Shown in pieces: positions 16,347 to 24,851 of a stretch of 64,000 nucleotides of DNA. The stretch's first letter is position 1. Every line of letters starts with the position of its first letter. Source of the DNA: Allonocardiopsis opalescens (GTDB taxonomy: Bacteria; Actinomycetota; Actinomycetes; Streptosporangiales; Streptosporangiaceae); assembly GCF_003002095.1 (NCBI RefSeq), contig NZ_PVZC01000002.1, positions 372,001-436,000 of the forward strand, given 5' to 3'. A model generated the notes under the pieces. It searched no databases and was not told the origin of the DNA. It saw only the letters and a program-made list of their open reading frames with translations. Position numbers and translations under genes: made by a program.

Positions 16347-18649
16347 GCACCGACAGCCCCGAGCGGCCCCCGGAGACCTCCGAGCCGCCCGGCGCTCCCC
16401 CGCCGGCGCTCCCGCTGGGAGAGCCACGGGAGCCTCAAGAGCCGGTCGCCGGTGATCCCGAGCCGGTCGCCACGCCGCCCGCCCTGCCCGCACCGGCGCC
16501 GCCCGGCGATCCCGTGCCGGACGGCCCGCCCCCGGCGGCCGAACCGCCCGCCCCGGCGCAGCCCGCCCCGGCGATCGACCCGGGCGAGGACGCGTTCTCC
16601 GACAACGCCTTCCGCCAGCGCGGCCTGGAGCGCGAGCAGCGGCTGGCCGGCTTCGACAACCGCACCGTCATCGGCTCCGTGGTCATCACCGACGGCCAGG
16701 GCATCAGCTTCGGGGGCGGCCCCGACGGGGGCGGCCGCCACGAACGGCCCGGCCCGGTCGACCCGGACCGGCTGCGCGAGGACGCCAGGACCTACGTGGC
16801 GACCCGGTCCGACCCCCAGCTGCGGATGCTGCTCGACACCCTGTCGCTGGTCTTCCTGACCGGCCCCGCGTCCACCGGCCGCCACGCCTCGGCCGGCGAC
16901 GCGCTCGCCCGGTGGTCGCTGCGGACCGAGCGGGACCCGCTCGTCGCCGTGCTGCATCCGCAGAGCCCCTTCGGCACCCTGACCGCCCGGCTGCGCCCCG
17001 GGCACGGCCACGTCCTGGACGCGACCGGGCAGATGTGGCCGGCCACGGTGCCCGACGCCGAGGTGAAGGAGGTCCAGTCCTGGCTGCGGCAGAACAGAGC
17101 GTCGCTGGTGGTGCTCATCGATGAGCCCAACCCCGTCACCGAGGTGCGCCAGTACCAGCTGCACCACCAGCCGGCCGCCCCGGAGCGGATCCTGCGCGCG
17201 CACCTGCGCCACTGCCTGGACGCGCCGGAGCAGGACGGCGCCGTGCTCGCGGCGGCGCGCGAGGACGCCGAGACGCGCGACTGGCTGGACGAGCTGACCG
17301 CGCCCGCCGAATGCGTGGAACTGGCGTCGGTGCTGGCCGACTGGTGGCGTACCGGTCGGGGCGCGCCGCCCGCGGTCCGCCAGGTGCGGCACCGGCTGCT
17401 GTGCCACCAGGCGCGCGAGCTGCTGCGCGCCGCGCCCGCGGTGGAGTCCCCCACCCAGCAGGCCTACGCGCTGGCCGGCGCCGTGCTCGACAGGCACGAG
17501 CTGAACACGGTGATCCGCGCCGCCGGCCGGCTGGCCGAGCTGCTGCGCGCCACCGAGAACCCGCACGGCTCCCGTGGCCGCCAGGTGTTCACCGACCCGC
17601 TGCACAACCGCACTCGGCACATCCGGATCGTGGCGGCCCGCTCCGCCGGACCGGCGACGGGCGGCTCCGTTCGGCAGCTGGTCCGGATGAAGCAGCCCCG
17701 GCTGGCCGGGGCGCTGGTCGACGTCGCCTGGAGCGAGTTCGACGCCTGCCGCGGGCCGCTGCTGGACTGGCTGCGCGAGCTGTGCCTCGACCACGACACC
17801 CGGGTCCGGATCAGCGCGGCCCAGACGCTCGGCCGGCTGGCCGGCATCGACTTCGCCGAGATCAAGCGCGAGGTGCTCGACGCGTGGGCCGGGTCGGTCC
17901 GGCCGGCGCACCACCAGGCGGCCGCCTGGCTGCTGGAGAAGGCGGTCAAGGACGGGGCGCGCGCGGACGAGGCCCGCGCGGTGCTGCGCAGGTGGGCGCG
18001 GTCGGGCGACCGACTCCAGGTGCTGATCGCGCTGCGCGCCTACGGCACGGAGATCGGCCGCGACGACCCGCAGGAGGCGCTGCGCGGCATCCGCGAGGTG
18101 GTGCTCGCCCGGCGCTGGACGCGGGGCCGCCCGGGGCAGGTGCTGCGGCCCGACGTCCGCTGGCTGGTCAGCTCGGCGCTGGCCGAGATCTACACCGCGG
18201 GCCCCGATCAGCGCGGCGAGGTGCTCAGCGAACTGCTGGCCTGGGCGCGCCGCGACCCCGCGGTGACGCCGCAGGTCACCCAGGCGCTGATGCTGATCGC
18301 CCTGCTGCCGGCCGACCCCGGCGGGTCCGGCGCGGACGGGGCGCCCCGGCGGCCCGAGCGCTACGACCTGCTGAGCTGGCTGGCCGACCCGCCCGACGGG
18401 TCCGCCGGCACCGTGCCCGTCGAGGACATCGTCCAGCTGTGGCGGACCGCCCTGGTCGACGCGCACCTGTTCCACCACGCGTGGCGGTTCCTGATCAGCT
18501 GGGACCGCTCCGCCGCCCCCGGCACGCCCGAGCGTGCCTACATGCACGACCTGTTCGCGCGGCTGGCGGCCGATCCGCGGCTGCGCTCCAGGATCGCGTT
18601 CTACCGCGAGTTCCGCCGCCACCGGGCGGCGGGAGAGGGGACCCGATGA
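16343..18649 (+). CDS. STAND/NLR-like NTPase with N-terminal amyloid-like motif
   Basis: The 768-residue protein begins with a Pro/Ala-rich tail (1-80), then an amyloid-like segment at 104-126 (FDNRTVIGSVVITDGQGI), a degenerate NTPase (Walker A-like GPASTGRH at 174-181 with Arg for Lys; Walker B-like SLVVLIDE at 254-261) and a long helical repeat region (about 330-768) of HEAT/TPR character. This is the architecture of bacterial NLR-like receptors: signalling motif, switch, sensor repeats. The motif resembles the tail of the protein encoded just upstream, suggesting that they interact. No transmembrane helix is seen. Assignment rests on architecture rather than close similarity. Confidence 0.65.
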   Translation: MSTDSPERPPETSEPPGAPPPALPLGEPREPQEPVAGDPEPVATPPALPAPAPPGDPVPDGPPPAAEPPAPAQPAPAIDPGEDAFSDNAFRQRGLEREQRLAGFDNRTVIGSVVITDGQGISFGGGPDGGGRHERPGPVDPDRLREDARTYVATRSDPQLRMLLDTLSLVFLTGPASTGRHASAGDALARWSLRTERDPLVAVLHPQSPFGTLTARLRPGHGHVLDATGQMWPATVPDAEVKEVQSWLRQNRASLVVLIDEPNPVTEVRQYQLHHQPAAPERILRAHLRHCLDAPEQDGAVLAAAREDAETRDWLDELTAPAECVELASVLADWWRTGRGAPPAVRQVRHRLLCHQARELLRAAPAVESPTQQAYALAGAVLDRHELNTVIRAAGRLAELLRATENPHGSRGRQVFTDPLHNRTRHIRIVAARSAGPATGGSVRQLVRMKQPRLAGALVDVAWSEFDACRGPLLDWLRELCLDHDTRVRISAAQTLGRLAGIDFAEIKREVLDAWAGSVRPAHHQAAAWLLEKAVKDGARADEARAVLRRWARSGDRLQVLIALRAYGTEIGRDDPQEALRGIREVVLARRWTRGRPGQVLRPDVRWLVSSALAEIYTAGPDQRGEVLSELLAWARRDPAVTPQVTQALMLIALLPADPGGSGADGAPRRPERYDLLSWLADPPDGSAGTVPVEDIVQLWRTALVDAHLFHHAWRFLISWDRSAAPGTPERAYMHDLFARLAADPRLRSRIAFYREFRRHRAAGEGTR

Positions 18650-19629
18650 GTACACGAGCTTCGGCGCGCGCCCTGTGGCGGCGGCTGGTCGACCGGCTGC
18701 GCGGCCGGCTGGGCCGCCCCATCGACCTCGGCCGCGCCGCCGACCCGGCGGCGCGCGTCCCCGGCCGGCCGCGGACCGACCGGGAGAACGAACCGCTGCC
18801 CCCGTGGCCCGACCCGGCCGAGCCGGAGCGCCCGCTCCAGGTCACCGTGCACGCCCGGCCCGACACCGTCCGCTTCGAGTCGCCCGCCGCCGGCGACGGG
18901 CACGTGTTCGTCATCGAGGTGCGCTGCTACTGGTGCGCGCAGGTGACGATCCTGGACGAGAGCCTGCGCGAGAGCACCGAGGCGCGGCTGCGCCGCTCGC
19001 TCGCCCGGCACCGCACCGAGATCACCGACCGGGTGATCGACCTGGTGCGTCCGCTGGCCCGCCGCTACCAGCCCTTCCAGGCGGCGGAGCTGGAGGAGGC
19101 GCTGTCGACGCGCCTGGCCGGCTGCTTCGACGACGGCGAGGTGCAGTGCACCACCCGCAGCCGCGTCGACGTGAGCGAGCCGGTGCGGGAACTGCTCGTC
19201 CGCGTCGGGAACGAGCTGATCAAGCTGGACGGCCAGGGCCGCTACCAGGTGGCCAGGATCGCCCAGCTGCGCATGCTGCGCTACGAGTGGGAGGAGCTGC
19301 TGCTCGACGCGCTCAAGGGCGCCGGAGAGGTCGACGACTCGCGGGCCACCTGGCTGGCGCCCTACGCGCTCAGCCTCGCGGAGACGCCCGAGCACGCCAC
19401 CGAGCGGCTGGCGGAGATGCTCCAGGAGCGGCAGAGCGCCACCGTCGAGCTGTTCAACGACCTCAGCGAGATCATCTCCACCAACCGCGAAGGCGAACTC
19501 GACCAGGTCAGCTTCATGATGAGCTCCGACCACATCTTCCGGGAGATGCTCAAGCAGCTCGGCCTGCCGGTGCCCGCCCGCGACCGGGGGAACGGCACGG
19601 CCGTCGGGGAGGCCGGCCATGCGCGCTGA
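18646..19629 (+). CDS. Hypothetical soluble protein of the NLR-like operon
   Basis: A 327-residue protein without a recognised domain. It has a basic, Arg-rich start, a Pro-rich linker, a predicted beta-rich part (about 62-100; HVFVIEVRCYWCAQVTILDE) and a long helical C-terminal half with many Arg/Glu. The alternation of a small beta domain and helices is vaguely like SPFH proteins, but no motif proves it. The ATG overlaps the STAND gene stop (ATGA) and its end overlaps the next gene by 11 bp, so it belongs to the same translation unit and probably to the same complex. Confidence 0.65.
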   Translation: MSTRASARALWRRLVDRLRGRLGRPIDLGRAADPAARVPGRPRTDRENEPLPPWPDPAEPERPLQVTVHARPDTVRFESPAAGDGHVFVIEVRCYWCAQVTILDESLRESTEARLRRSLARHRTEITDRVIDLVRPLARRYQPFQAAELEEALSTRLAGCFDDGEVQCTTRSRVDVSEPVRELLVRVGNELIKLDGQGRYQVARIAQLRMLRYEWEELLLDALKGAGEVDDSRATWLAPYALSLAETPEHATERLAEMLQERQSATVELFNDLSEIISTNREGELDQVSFMMSSDHIFREMLKQLGLPVPARDRGNGTAVGEAGHAR

Positions 19630-20884
19630 CCACCGCGGACCGCTGCCGCGCCTGGCCGCCGCCCTCGCCGCCGCCGCGCTGCCGCTGGCGGGCTGCGACG
19701 CGCTGATCGGCGTGCCCGAACCCGACGAGACCGCCGACGCGTGCGCGTGGACCGAGGCGCAGGCCGGCGCCGACCCCTCCGACGTCGCCGCCGAACTCGT
19801 GGTGCTGATCGACCTGTCCGCGTCCATGTGGGAGACCGACAGCGGCGAGGTCCGCGACTTCGGCCAGGACGTGGCCGACGCCGTCGCGGCGGTCTTCGAT
19901 CTGTCGGGCGAGCGCCTGGTCTCGGTCGGCACCTTCGACGGCGACGCCTCCAGCGTCACCCCCCACATCGACGCGGCCCCGCTCCCCGAGGTGCTGGCCC
20001 AGGGCGACGAGCAGCAGCTCGAACAGATCCGCGGCTGCGTGCGCGGGACGGTCCAGGAGGCCATCGCCGCCCCACCTCGCGCGCCCGGCACCGACGTGCT
20101 GGCCGCGATCAGCGCCGGAGCAGAGAGCTTCACCGGCGAAGGGGAGCGGCAGCTGATGATCGTGACGGACGGCCAGAGCAACACCGGATGCATGGACCTG
20201 AACCGGGTGCTCGGCGCCGAAGCCGACCACTCCGCGATCGCGGCCGACTGCCAGGAGCGCGGTGAATGGCCGGACGCCTCCCTTGCGGGCGTGGACCTGC
20301 GCCTCGTCGGGATCTCCGGCGAGGGGGTCGAGCATACCGGCGAGCTGAGCGGCACACAGGGCACTGAGCGGATCGCGGCTTTCTGGGACGCCGTCGGCGC
20401 CGAGCTGACCGGCACCGGATCCGGGGACTTCACCGAGGCGTCCGACCAGCTGTGGGTGCCGGCGCCCGAGGTGGAGCGGGAGCAGGACGCACCGGTGCTG
20501 CTGGCCGGCTACGACGACGAGGGCATCACCGTGACGGTGTCGGCCGACGCCCTGTTCGACACCGACTCCGCCGAACTGCTGCCCGAGGCGGTCGAGAGCA
20601 TCGACGCCGTCGTGGCGGCCAACGACGGCCTGCTGGACCGGCGCGGCACCGTCGAGGTCACCGGGCACACCGACTCGCGCGGCGACGACGGCTACAACGA
20701 GGGGCTGTCCCAGCGCAGGGCCGAGGCCGTCCGCCGCCACCTGGCGGCGGAGGGCTTCACCCGGGTGCGGGCCGAAGGGCGCGGCGACTCCGCGCCCGTC
20801 TGCGACGACATGTCCGCCGGCGCCTTCGACGAGGAGTGCGGACGGCTCAACCGCCGGGTCGAGATCGAATTCAACCAGGCCTGA
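19619..20884 (+). CDS. Lipoprotein with vWA and OmpA-like domains
   Basis: The 421-residue product has a lipoprotein signal peptide (LPLAGC, Cys26), a von Willebrand factor A domain (about 60-270) with MIDAS motif DLSAS (65-69) and TDGQSNTG, and a C-terminal OmpA-like domain (about 305-420; VTGHTDSRGDDGYNEGLSQR) that normally binds peptidoglycan. It should therefore sit outside the membrane and bridge a metal-dependent protein-binding domain to the cell wall. OmpA domains are less usual in monoderm bacteria. A GGGAGG ribosome binding site lies within the preceding gene. In the operon it could be the surface sensor or anchor. Confidence 0.85.
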   Translation: MRADHRGPLPRLAAALAAAALPLAGCDALIGVPEPDETADACAWTEAQAGADPSDVAAELVVLIDLSASMWETDSGEVRDFGQDVADAVAAVFDLSGERLVSVGTFDGDASSVTPHIDAAPLPEVLAQGDEQQLEQIRGCVRGTVQEAIAAPPRAPGTDVLAAISAGAESFTGEGERQLMIVTDGQSNTGCMDLNRVLGAEADHSAIAADCQERGEWPDASLAGVDLRLVGISGEGVEHTGELSGTQGTERIAAFWDAVGAELTGTGSGDFTEASDQLWVPAPEVEREQDAPVLLAGYDDEGITVTVSADALFDTDSAELLPEAVESIDAVVAANDGLLDRRGTVEVTGHTDSRGDDGYNEGLSQRRAEAVRRHLAAEGFTRVRAEGRGDSAPVCDDMSAGAFDEECGRLNRRVEIEFNQA

Positions 20885-20908
20885 CCACGCGCCCAGGAGC
20901 GAGACACC

Positions 20909-22348
20909 ATGATCGACACACCACCGGAGCGCGGCGAGCCGGCGCTCAGATTCCCCGAAGCGATCCCGCTGGCCCCGTTCCCCTGCCACCACGGCTGCGG
21001 CTGCCGCCTGCACGAGCAGACCGTGTACGGCTCGCTGGTCGAACCGCATGAGCCCGACCGGCTCGACAACGGCGAGATGGCCGAGCTGGTCACCTCCGGC
21101 GCGCGGGTCGCCGCGCTGCTCAACGGCTACCGCGACTACCTCGACGGGCTCACCGCCCGGGTGAGCGGCGCTCACACCCGGGCGGACTCGGCGATCGCGC
21201 GGCTGGAGGAGCTGGCGCGGGACGAGCGGCTGGCCGCCGGCCCCGCGGACATCGCCGCCGTCGAGCGCGACTTCGCCGACCACACCCGCTCCGAGCTGGA
21301 GCCGCCGCCGCGGCTGCTGCGGTGGCTCAGCCTGGGCGCGCTGGCCGTCGTCGCCGTGTTCGACGCCTGGTTCTTCCAGCAGGTCTTCTCCAGCCTGCTC
21401 AACGCCGGCCGGGACGACCTGCTGCGCCTGCTCGGGTTGGGCGTCGGCGCGGTGCTCGCCATCGGGATGTACTTCGGCGCCCGGCGGCTCGCCGGACCGG
21501 TCTGGCGGCTGCGGCACCACTGGCGGACGGCCGAGACGGGCGGCGGCGGCGTGGCCGCCCTGCTGCGGCGGCTCGCCGACGGCGCGCTGCGGACGGTGGC
21601 GCTGCTCTCCTTCCCCGTCGTGCTGCTGTGCGTGTTCGCGCTGTGGGCCGGGATCCGGGCCAACAACGAGGCCGCCGGGCCCGACGCCGACATCAGCGCC
21701 CACCCCTGGCAGGTGATCGTGCTGCTGCTCATGCTCGCGCTGATCGTGATGGCCGGCGAGATCGACGCTTACCACCCGTACCAGGAGAAGATCGGGTCCG
21801 CGCGGCGCCGGATGAAGCGGATCCGCAAGGAGGCCGAGCAGCGGGTCGCCGCGGCCGAAAGCGCCCTCGGCCGGCTGGACGCCGACTGGCGCACCCTGCG
21901 CTCCAGCCGCGACCAGTGCCTGACCCAGGCCCGCGCCGAGCTGGGGCGGGCCTGGTCGGCGCTGATCCTGCCGGCCCGGCTGCGGCACGGCCGGGCCGGC
22001 TGGGAGCCGCCGCGGGTCATCGGCTTCCAGGCGCCCGGCGACGCCTTCCCCGACGACCCCGATCGGCCGCCCCCGTCCGCGGCGAGCGAGCTGACCGCCG
22101 AGGACGTCGAGCTGCTGTACCGCTTCTTCGAGAACGTCCGGCAGCCCACGCCGGGCCTCGGCCCGCTCGCCGAGGTGGTCAGGTCGGTGCGCGAGCTGGA
22201 CCCGGCGCCGCTGCGCGCCGCGCTGGCCGAGTCGCGGACCCGCCTGTACACCCGGCTGGGAGCCGCACCGCCCGACGCCGCGGCCGACCGCGAAGCGCGT
22301 CCCGCGAACGAGCCCGAGCCCGCGAACGATGCCCAGGAGGAGCGATGA
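20909..22348 (+). CDS. Four-helix membrane protein with coiled coil
   Basis: The 479-residue protein has a Cys/His cluster near the start (FPCHHGCGCRLHE, 25-37), a coiled-coil region (60-130), four predicted membrane helices (about 138-156, 172-190, 229-249, 267-285), a second charged coiled coil (about 295-345) and a Pro/Glu-rich tail. No catalytic motif is seen and I do not recognise the family. It follows the lipoprotein gene after 24 bp and overlaps the next membrane-protein gene (ATGA), so the two may form one membrane complex linking the outer lipoprotein to the cytoplasmic NTPase. Confidence 0.7.
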   Translation: MIDTPPERGEPALRFPEAIPLAPFPCHHGCGCRLHEQTVYGSLVEPHEPDRLDNGEMAELVTSGARVAALLNGYRDYLDGLTARVSGAHTRADSAIARLEELARDERLAAGPADIAAVERDFADHTRSELEPPPRLLRWLSLGALAVVAVFDAWFFQQVFSSLLNAGRDDLLRLLGLGVGAVLAIGMYFGARRLAGPVWRLRHHWRTAETGGGGVAALLRRLADGALRTVALLSFPVVLLCVFALWAGIRANNEAAGPDADISAHPWQVIVLLLMLALIVMAGEIDAYHPYQEKIGSARRRMKRIRKEAEQRVAAAESALGRLDADWRTLRSSRDQCLTQARAELGRAWSALILPARLRHGRAGWEPPRVIGFQAPGDAFPDDPDRPPPSAASELTAEDVELLYRFFENVRQPTPGLGPLAEVVRSVRELDPAPLRAALAESRTRLYTRLGAAPPDAAADREARPANEPEPANDAQEER

Positions 22349-23475
22349 GCGCCCGGCCAGGAGCCCGGCGGACCGGGCGGTACGAACCGGCCGGCCACGG
22401 CGACCGGTGGCTGCGCGAGCGCGGCCACCAGCTGCTCACCACGCACACCGCGGCCCTCGGCGCACTGGATCGCTACGCGGAGGTCCCGATGCCGCCCCGG
22501 TACCCGGGCTCCCCCACGCCCGAGTCCGCCCCCGCGCCCGCTCCCGAGCCGCCGCCCGAGCGGCCCGTCCGGCCGGGGCCGGGCGCGGCCGTGCTGCTCG
22601 CGGCGCTGGCCGCCGGTGTCGCGCACGCCGGGATCGCCGGGCACGGGCTGCTCGCCCTGCCGGCCGGTCCGCTGCCCGCCATGACCGCCCAGCTCGCCGG
22701 CTACCTGGGCGGCGCGGCGGTCACCGCCGCCGTCGCCGGCTCCGCCGAGCTGCTGGCCCGCGCCGTCACCGAGCACGCGGCCGCGCCGCGGCCGCCCCGC
22801 TACCTGCCCGATCCGGTGGCCGAGCGCGTCGAGGCCGGGCCCGGGCCGCGGCGGTGGCTGCCGGCGCTGGCCGCGCTCTGCTTCGGCGGCTCGGCGGTGC
22901 TGGCGGCCGGCTGCGTCTACCTGGCCTTCGGGGGACCGGCGCCCTGGGGCGGCTCGGCGGCGGGCGGCGGAGCCGCGCTCGCGGCGCTGGTCGGCTATAT
23001 CGCGCTGCTCTACGCGCGCCTGCACCACCACGCGAGTGCCCCGCCGCCGTTGCCGCCGGCCACCCGGCCGCGCCCCGCCGCCACCGCCGAAGTGCCCGAC
23101 GACCTCGACCCGAACCCCGAGGTCCAGCGGCAGCGCAACCGCGCGCTGGCCGCCGCCGCCCTGGACCGGCACGAGCGGATGTGGACGCTGGCGCTGCACG
23201 AGTGCCAGACGCTGCTGCGGCTGGGGCGGCGCGCGGACGCGGCGGAGCCGCTGCGCGCGGCGCTGGCCGCGGTCGCGACCACGGAGCGGGCGCCCAGCAC
23301 GCTCGACTCCGTCCTCGCCCGGCTCCCGGCCGACGCGCGGGGGACGGACGCGCCGCTGGCCTCCGTCCTCACCGCCCTGCACGCCTACCACCCCTGGCCG
23401 CTGCGGCGGCGCTTCGAGCAGATACCCGGCGACCTGCCGCCGCTGCCCGGGACGCCCCGCCCCACCTCCGCCTGA
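22345..23475 (+). CDS. Four-helix membrane protein of the NLR-like operon
   Basis: The 376-residue protein has a Pro-rich N-terminal segment, four predicted membrane helices (about 79-98, 115-138, 171-195, 207-227) and a helical cytoplasmic C-terminal domain (about 255-370). Its ATG overlaps the previous stop and AGGAGG lies five bases upstream. The layout mirrors the preceding protein, so they may be distant partners. No known family. A hairpin 6 bp after its stop probably ends the main operon. Confidence 0.68.
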   Translation: MSARPGARRTGRYEPAGHGDRWLRERGHQLLTTHTAALGALDRYAEVPMPPRYPGSPTPESAPAPAPEPPPERPVRPGPGAAVLLAALAAGVAHAGIAGHGLLALPAGPLPAMTAQLAGYLGGAAVTAAVAGSAELLARAVTEHAAAPRPPRYLPDPVAERVEAGPGPRRWLPALAALCFGGSAVLAAGCVYLAFGGPAPWGGSAAGGGAALAALVGYIALLYARLHHHASAPPPLPPATRPRPAATAEVPDDLDPNPEVQRQRNRALAAAALDRHERMWTLALHECQTLLRLGRRADAAEPLRAALAAVATTERAPSTLDSVLARLPADARGTDAPLASVLTALHAYHPWPLRRRFEQIPGDLPPLPGTPRPTSA

Positions 23476-23480
23476 GTTCC

Positions 23481-23503
23481 GCCGCCCCTGCCGCGGGGGC
23501 GGC
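23481..23503 (+). terminator. Hairpin at the end of the NLR-like operon
   Basis: GCCGCCCC (23481-23488) pairs perfectly with GGGGCGGC (23496-23503) around a 7-nt loop, just after the stop at 23475. It separates the six-gene operon from the gene at 23568. Confidence 0.55.
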
Positions 23504-23567
23504 GGGGCCGCTACGCTCTGCGTGTCCGTCGACGCGGGGAGTCCCCGCCTGGAGTGAGGAGGCGCCG

Positions 23568-24053
23568 GTGGCGGTGCACGTCTGCTCGCTGATCCTGAAC
23601 GAGCCGCAGTCGGTGCCCGGCGACGGCGAGTACCACATCGTGCGCTTCCCCTTCGGGGGCGGGGAGTCCTACGACGCCCACGGCATGCACCAGGCGGCGC
23701 AGCCCGACGGCCACCGGATCGCCGACTGGCGCGCCGACGACCGCGCCGGGCTGATCTGGCCGGCGGTCGGCGGCTGGGGCTCGCTGACCGCGATGGCCTA
23801 CTGGGCCGACGGCTCCTACACCGAGGTGCGCGACCGCTTCGTGCGCGACCCGCTCGGCCTGTCCACCGGCTACGACTCCACCGCCACCGAGGACCGCGCC
23901 GCCAGCCCCGGCGGCCAGTACGCGCACAAGTCGCACGAGATGTTCGTGCGCCCCGGCACCCCCATCGGCTTCCTGGTGCGCCACAACGCCGCCGGCGCAC
24001 TGGACCTCACCCACGCCCAGTTCAAGCTGGCCATCCACCCGGTGGCCGGCTGA
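23568..24053 (+). CDS. Hypothetical protein
   Basis: A 161-residue protein of predicted beta-rich fold, with repeated aromatic-Gly motifs (EYHIVRFPFGGGESYDAHGM; WPAVGGWGSLTAMAYWADGS). It lacks a signal peptide and membrane helix. GAGGAGG ends five bases before the GTG start, a strong site; the longer frame reads through the membrane-protein gene and is rejected. It lies behind a hairpin after the NLR-like operon and converges with the TipA-like gene, so membership in the operon is uncertain. The pattern recalls actinomycete structural or phage-derived proteins, but I cannot name it. Confidence 0.7.
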   Translation: MAVHVCSLILNEPQSVPGDGEYHIVRFPFGGGESYDAHGMHQAAQPDGHRIADWRADDRAGLIWPAVGGWGSLTAMAYWADGSYTEVRDRFVRDPLGLSTGYDSTATEDRAASPGGQYAHKSHEMFVRPGTPIGFLVRHNAAGALDLTHAQFKLAIHPVAG

Positions 24054-24069
24054 GCCGAGCGGGCGGCGG

Positions 24070-24828
24070 CTACATGGAGCGCCGGGTGTACTCGCGCAGG
24101 GAGTCTCGGACGAACGCGGCGGCGGCCACGCCCCCGTAGGCGGCCGCGTAGTTGGGGTCCTCCACGTAGATGCGGCCCAGGTCGCGCACCAGTTCGATGG
24201 AGCGCTCGCGGTCTCCGTCGGCCACCGGGGTGCCCGGGATCGCGCCGAGCCAGGCGACGTGCCGGGCGGCCAGCGCCTGCGCGCGGGGCGAGCCGGGGGA
24301 CTCGCCGTCCTCCCAGGCCGCGACCCAGGCGGCGACCAGGTCGTCGGTGTCGCGCTTCCACTCCATCTGCTCGCGCAGGCTCTTCCCGTGCCACCAGGCG
24401 TTGCTCTCCTCGAAGACGCGCTCGCCCCAGCGGGAGACGATGTCGTCGCGGTAGGGGTCGTTGAAGCCCTCCAGCATCATTTCCAGGGACGGGTCGGTGC
24501 CGGAGCGGCGGGCGTCCAGGGCGTGCCGGACGGCCGTGATGCGCTGGTCGAGGCGGGCGCGCTCGGCTTCGAGGTAGGCGATGTGGGCGCGCAGGGCCGC
24601 GTCCTCGTCGCGCTGGCGGTCCAGCACCTCGGCGATGGCGGGCAGGCTCAGCCCCAGCTCGCGCAGGAGCAGGATGCGCTGCAGCCGGGCCATGGCGGCC
24701 GCGTCGTAGTAGCGGTAGCCGTTGCCGCCGACCCGGGAGGGCCGCAGCAGCCCGATGTCGTCGTAGTGGCGCAGCGTCCGGCTGGTGACGCCCGCGCTCT
24801 CGGCGACCTGCTGGATGGTCCACTCCAC
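24070..24828 (-). CDS. TipA-like MerR-family regulator
   Basis: The 252-residue protein has a MerR DNA-binding domain (about 1-75; SAGVTSRTLRHYDDIGLLRP), a dimerisation coiled coil (about 78-110) and a C-terminal TipAS-like antibiotic-recognition domain (about 130-250; EEVFEES-type region and AYGGVAAAAFVRDSLREYT). TipA proteins bind thiopeptides and other drugs and activate resistance genes. GTG 24828 is preceded by GGGAGGG and begins the helix-turn-helix, so I prefer it to the longer frame. It lies 23 bp downstream of a VOC-family gene of bleomycin-resistance type, so the pair may answer the same compounds. Confidence 0.88.
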   Translation of the reverse strand: MEWTIQQVAESAGVTSRTLRHYDDIGLLRPSRVGGNGYRYYDAAAMARLQRILLLRELGLSLPAIAEVLDRQRDEDAALRAHIAYLEAERARLDQRITAVRHALDARRSGTDPSLEMMLEGFNDPYRDDIVSRWGERVFEESNAWWHGKSLREQMEWKRDTDDLVAAWVAAWEDGESPGSPRAQALAARHVAWLGAIPGTPVADGDRERSIELVRDLGRIYVEDPNYAAAYGGVAAAAFVRDSLREYTRRSM

Positions 24829-24851
24829 GGCGCCCTCCCCCTGACGCGACT

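Noticed and set aside
16322-18655. A 777-residue minus-strand frame opposite the STAND-like gene.
   Set aside because: The translation is rich in Arg, Gly, Val and Gln without domain features, and the plus-strand gene has overlapping neighbours and motifs.
19550-21988. An 812-residue minus-strand frame opposite the vWA-OmpA and membrane genes.
   Set aside because: It has no conserved domain, and the opposite strand encodes a clear lipoprotein signal, a MIDAS motif and an OmpA domain.
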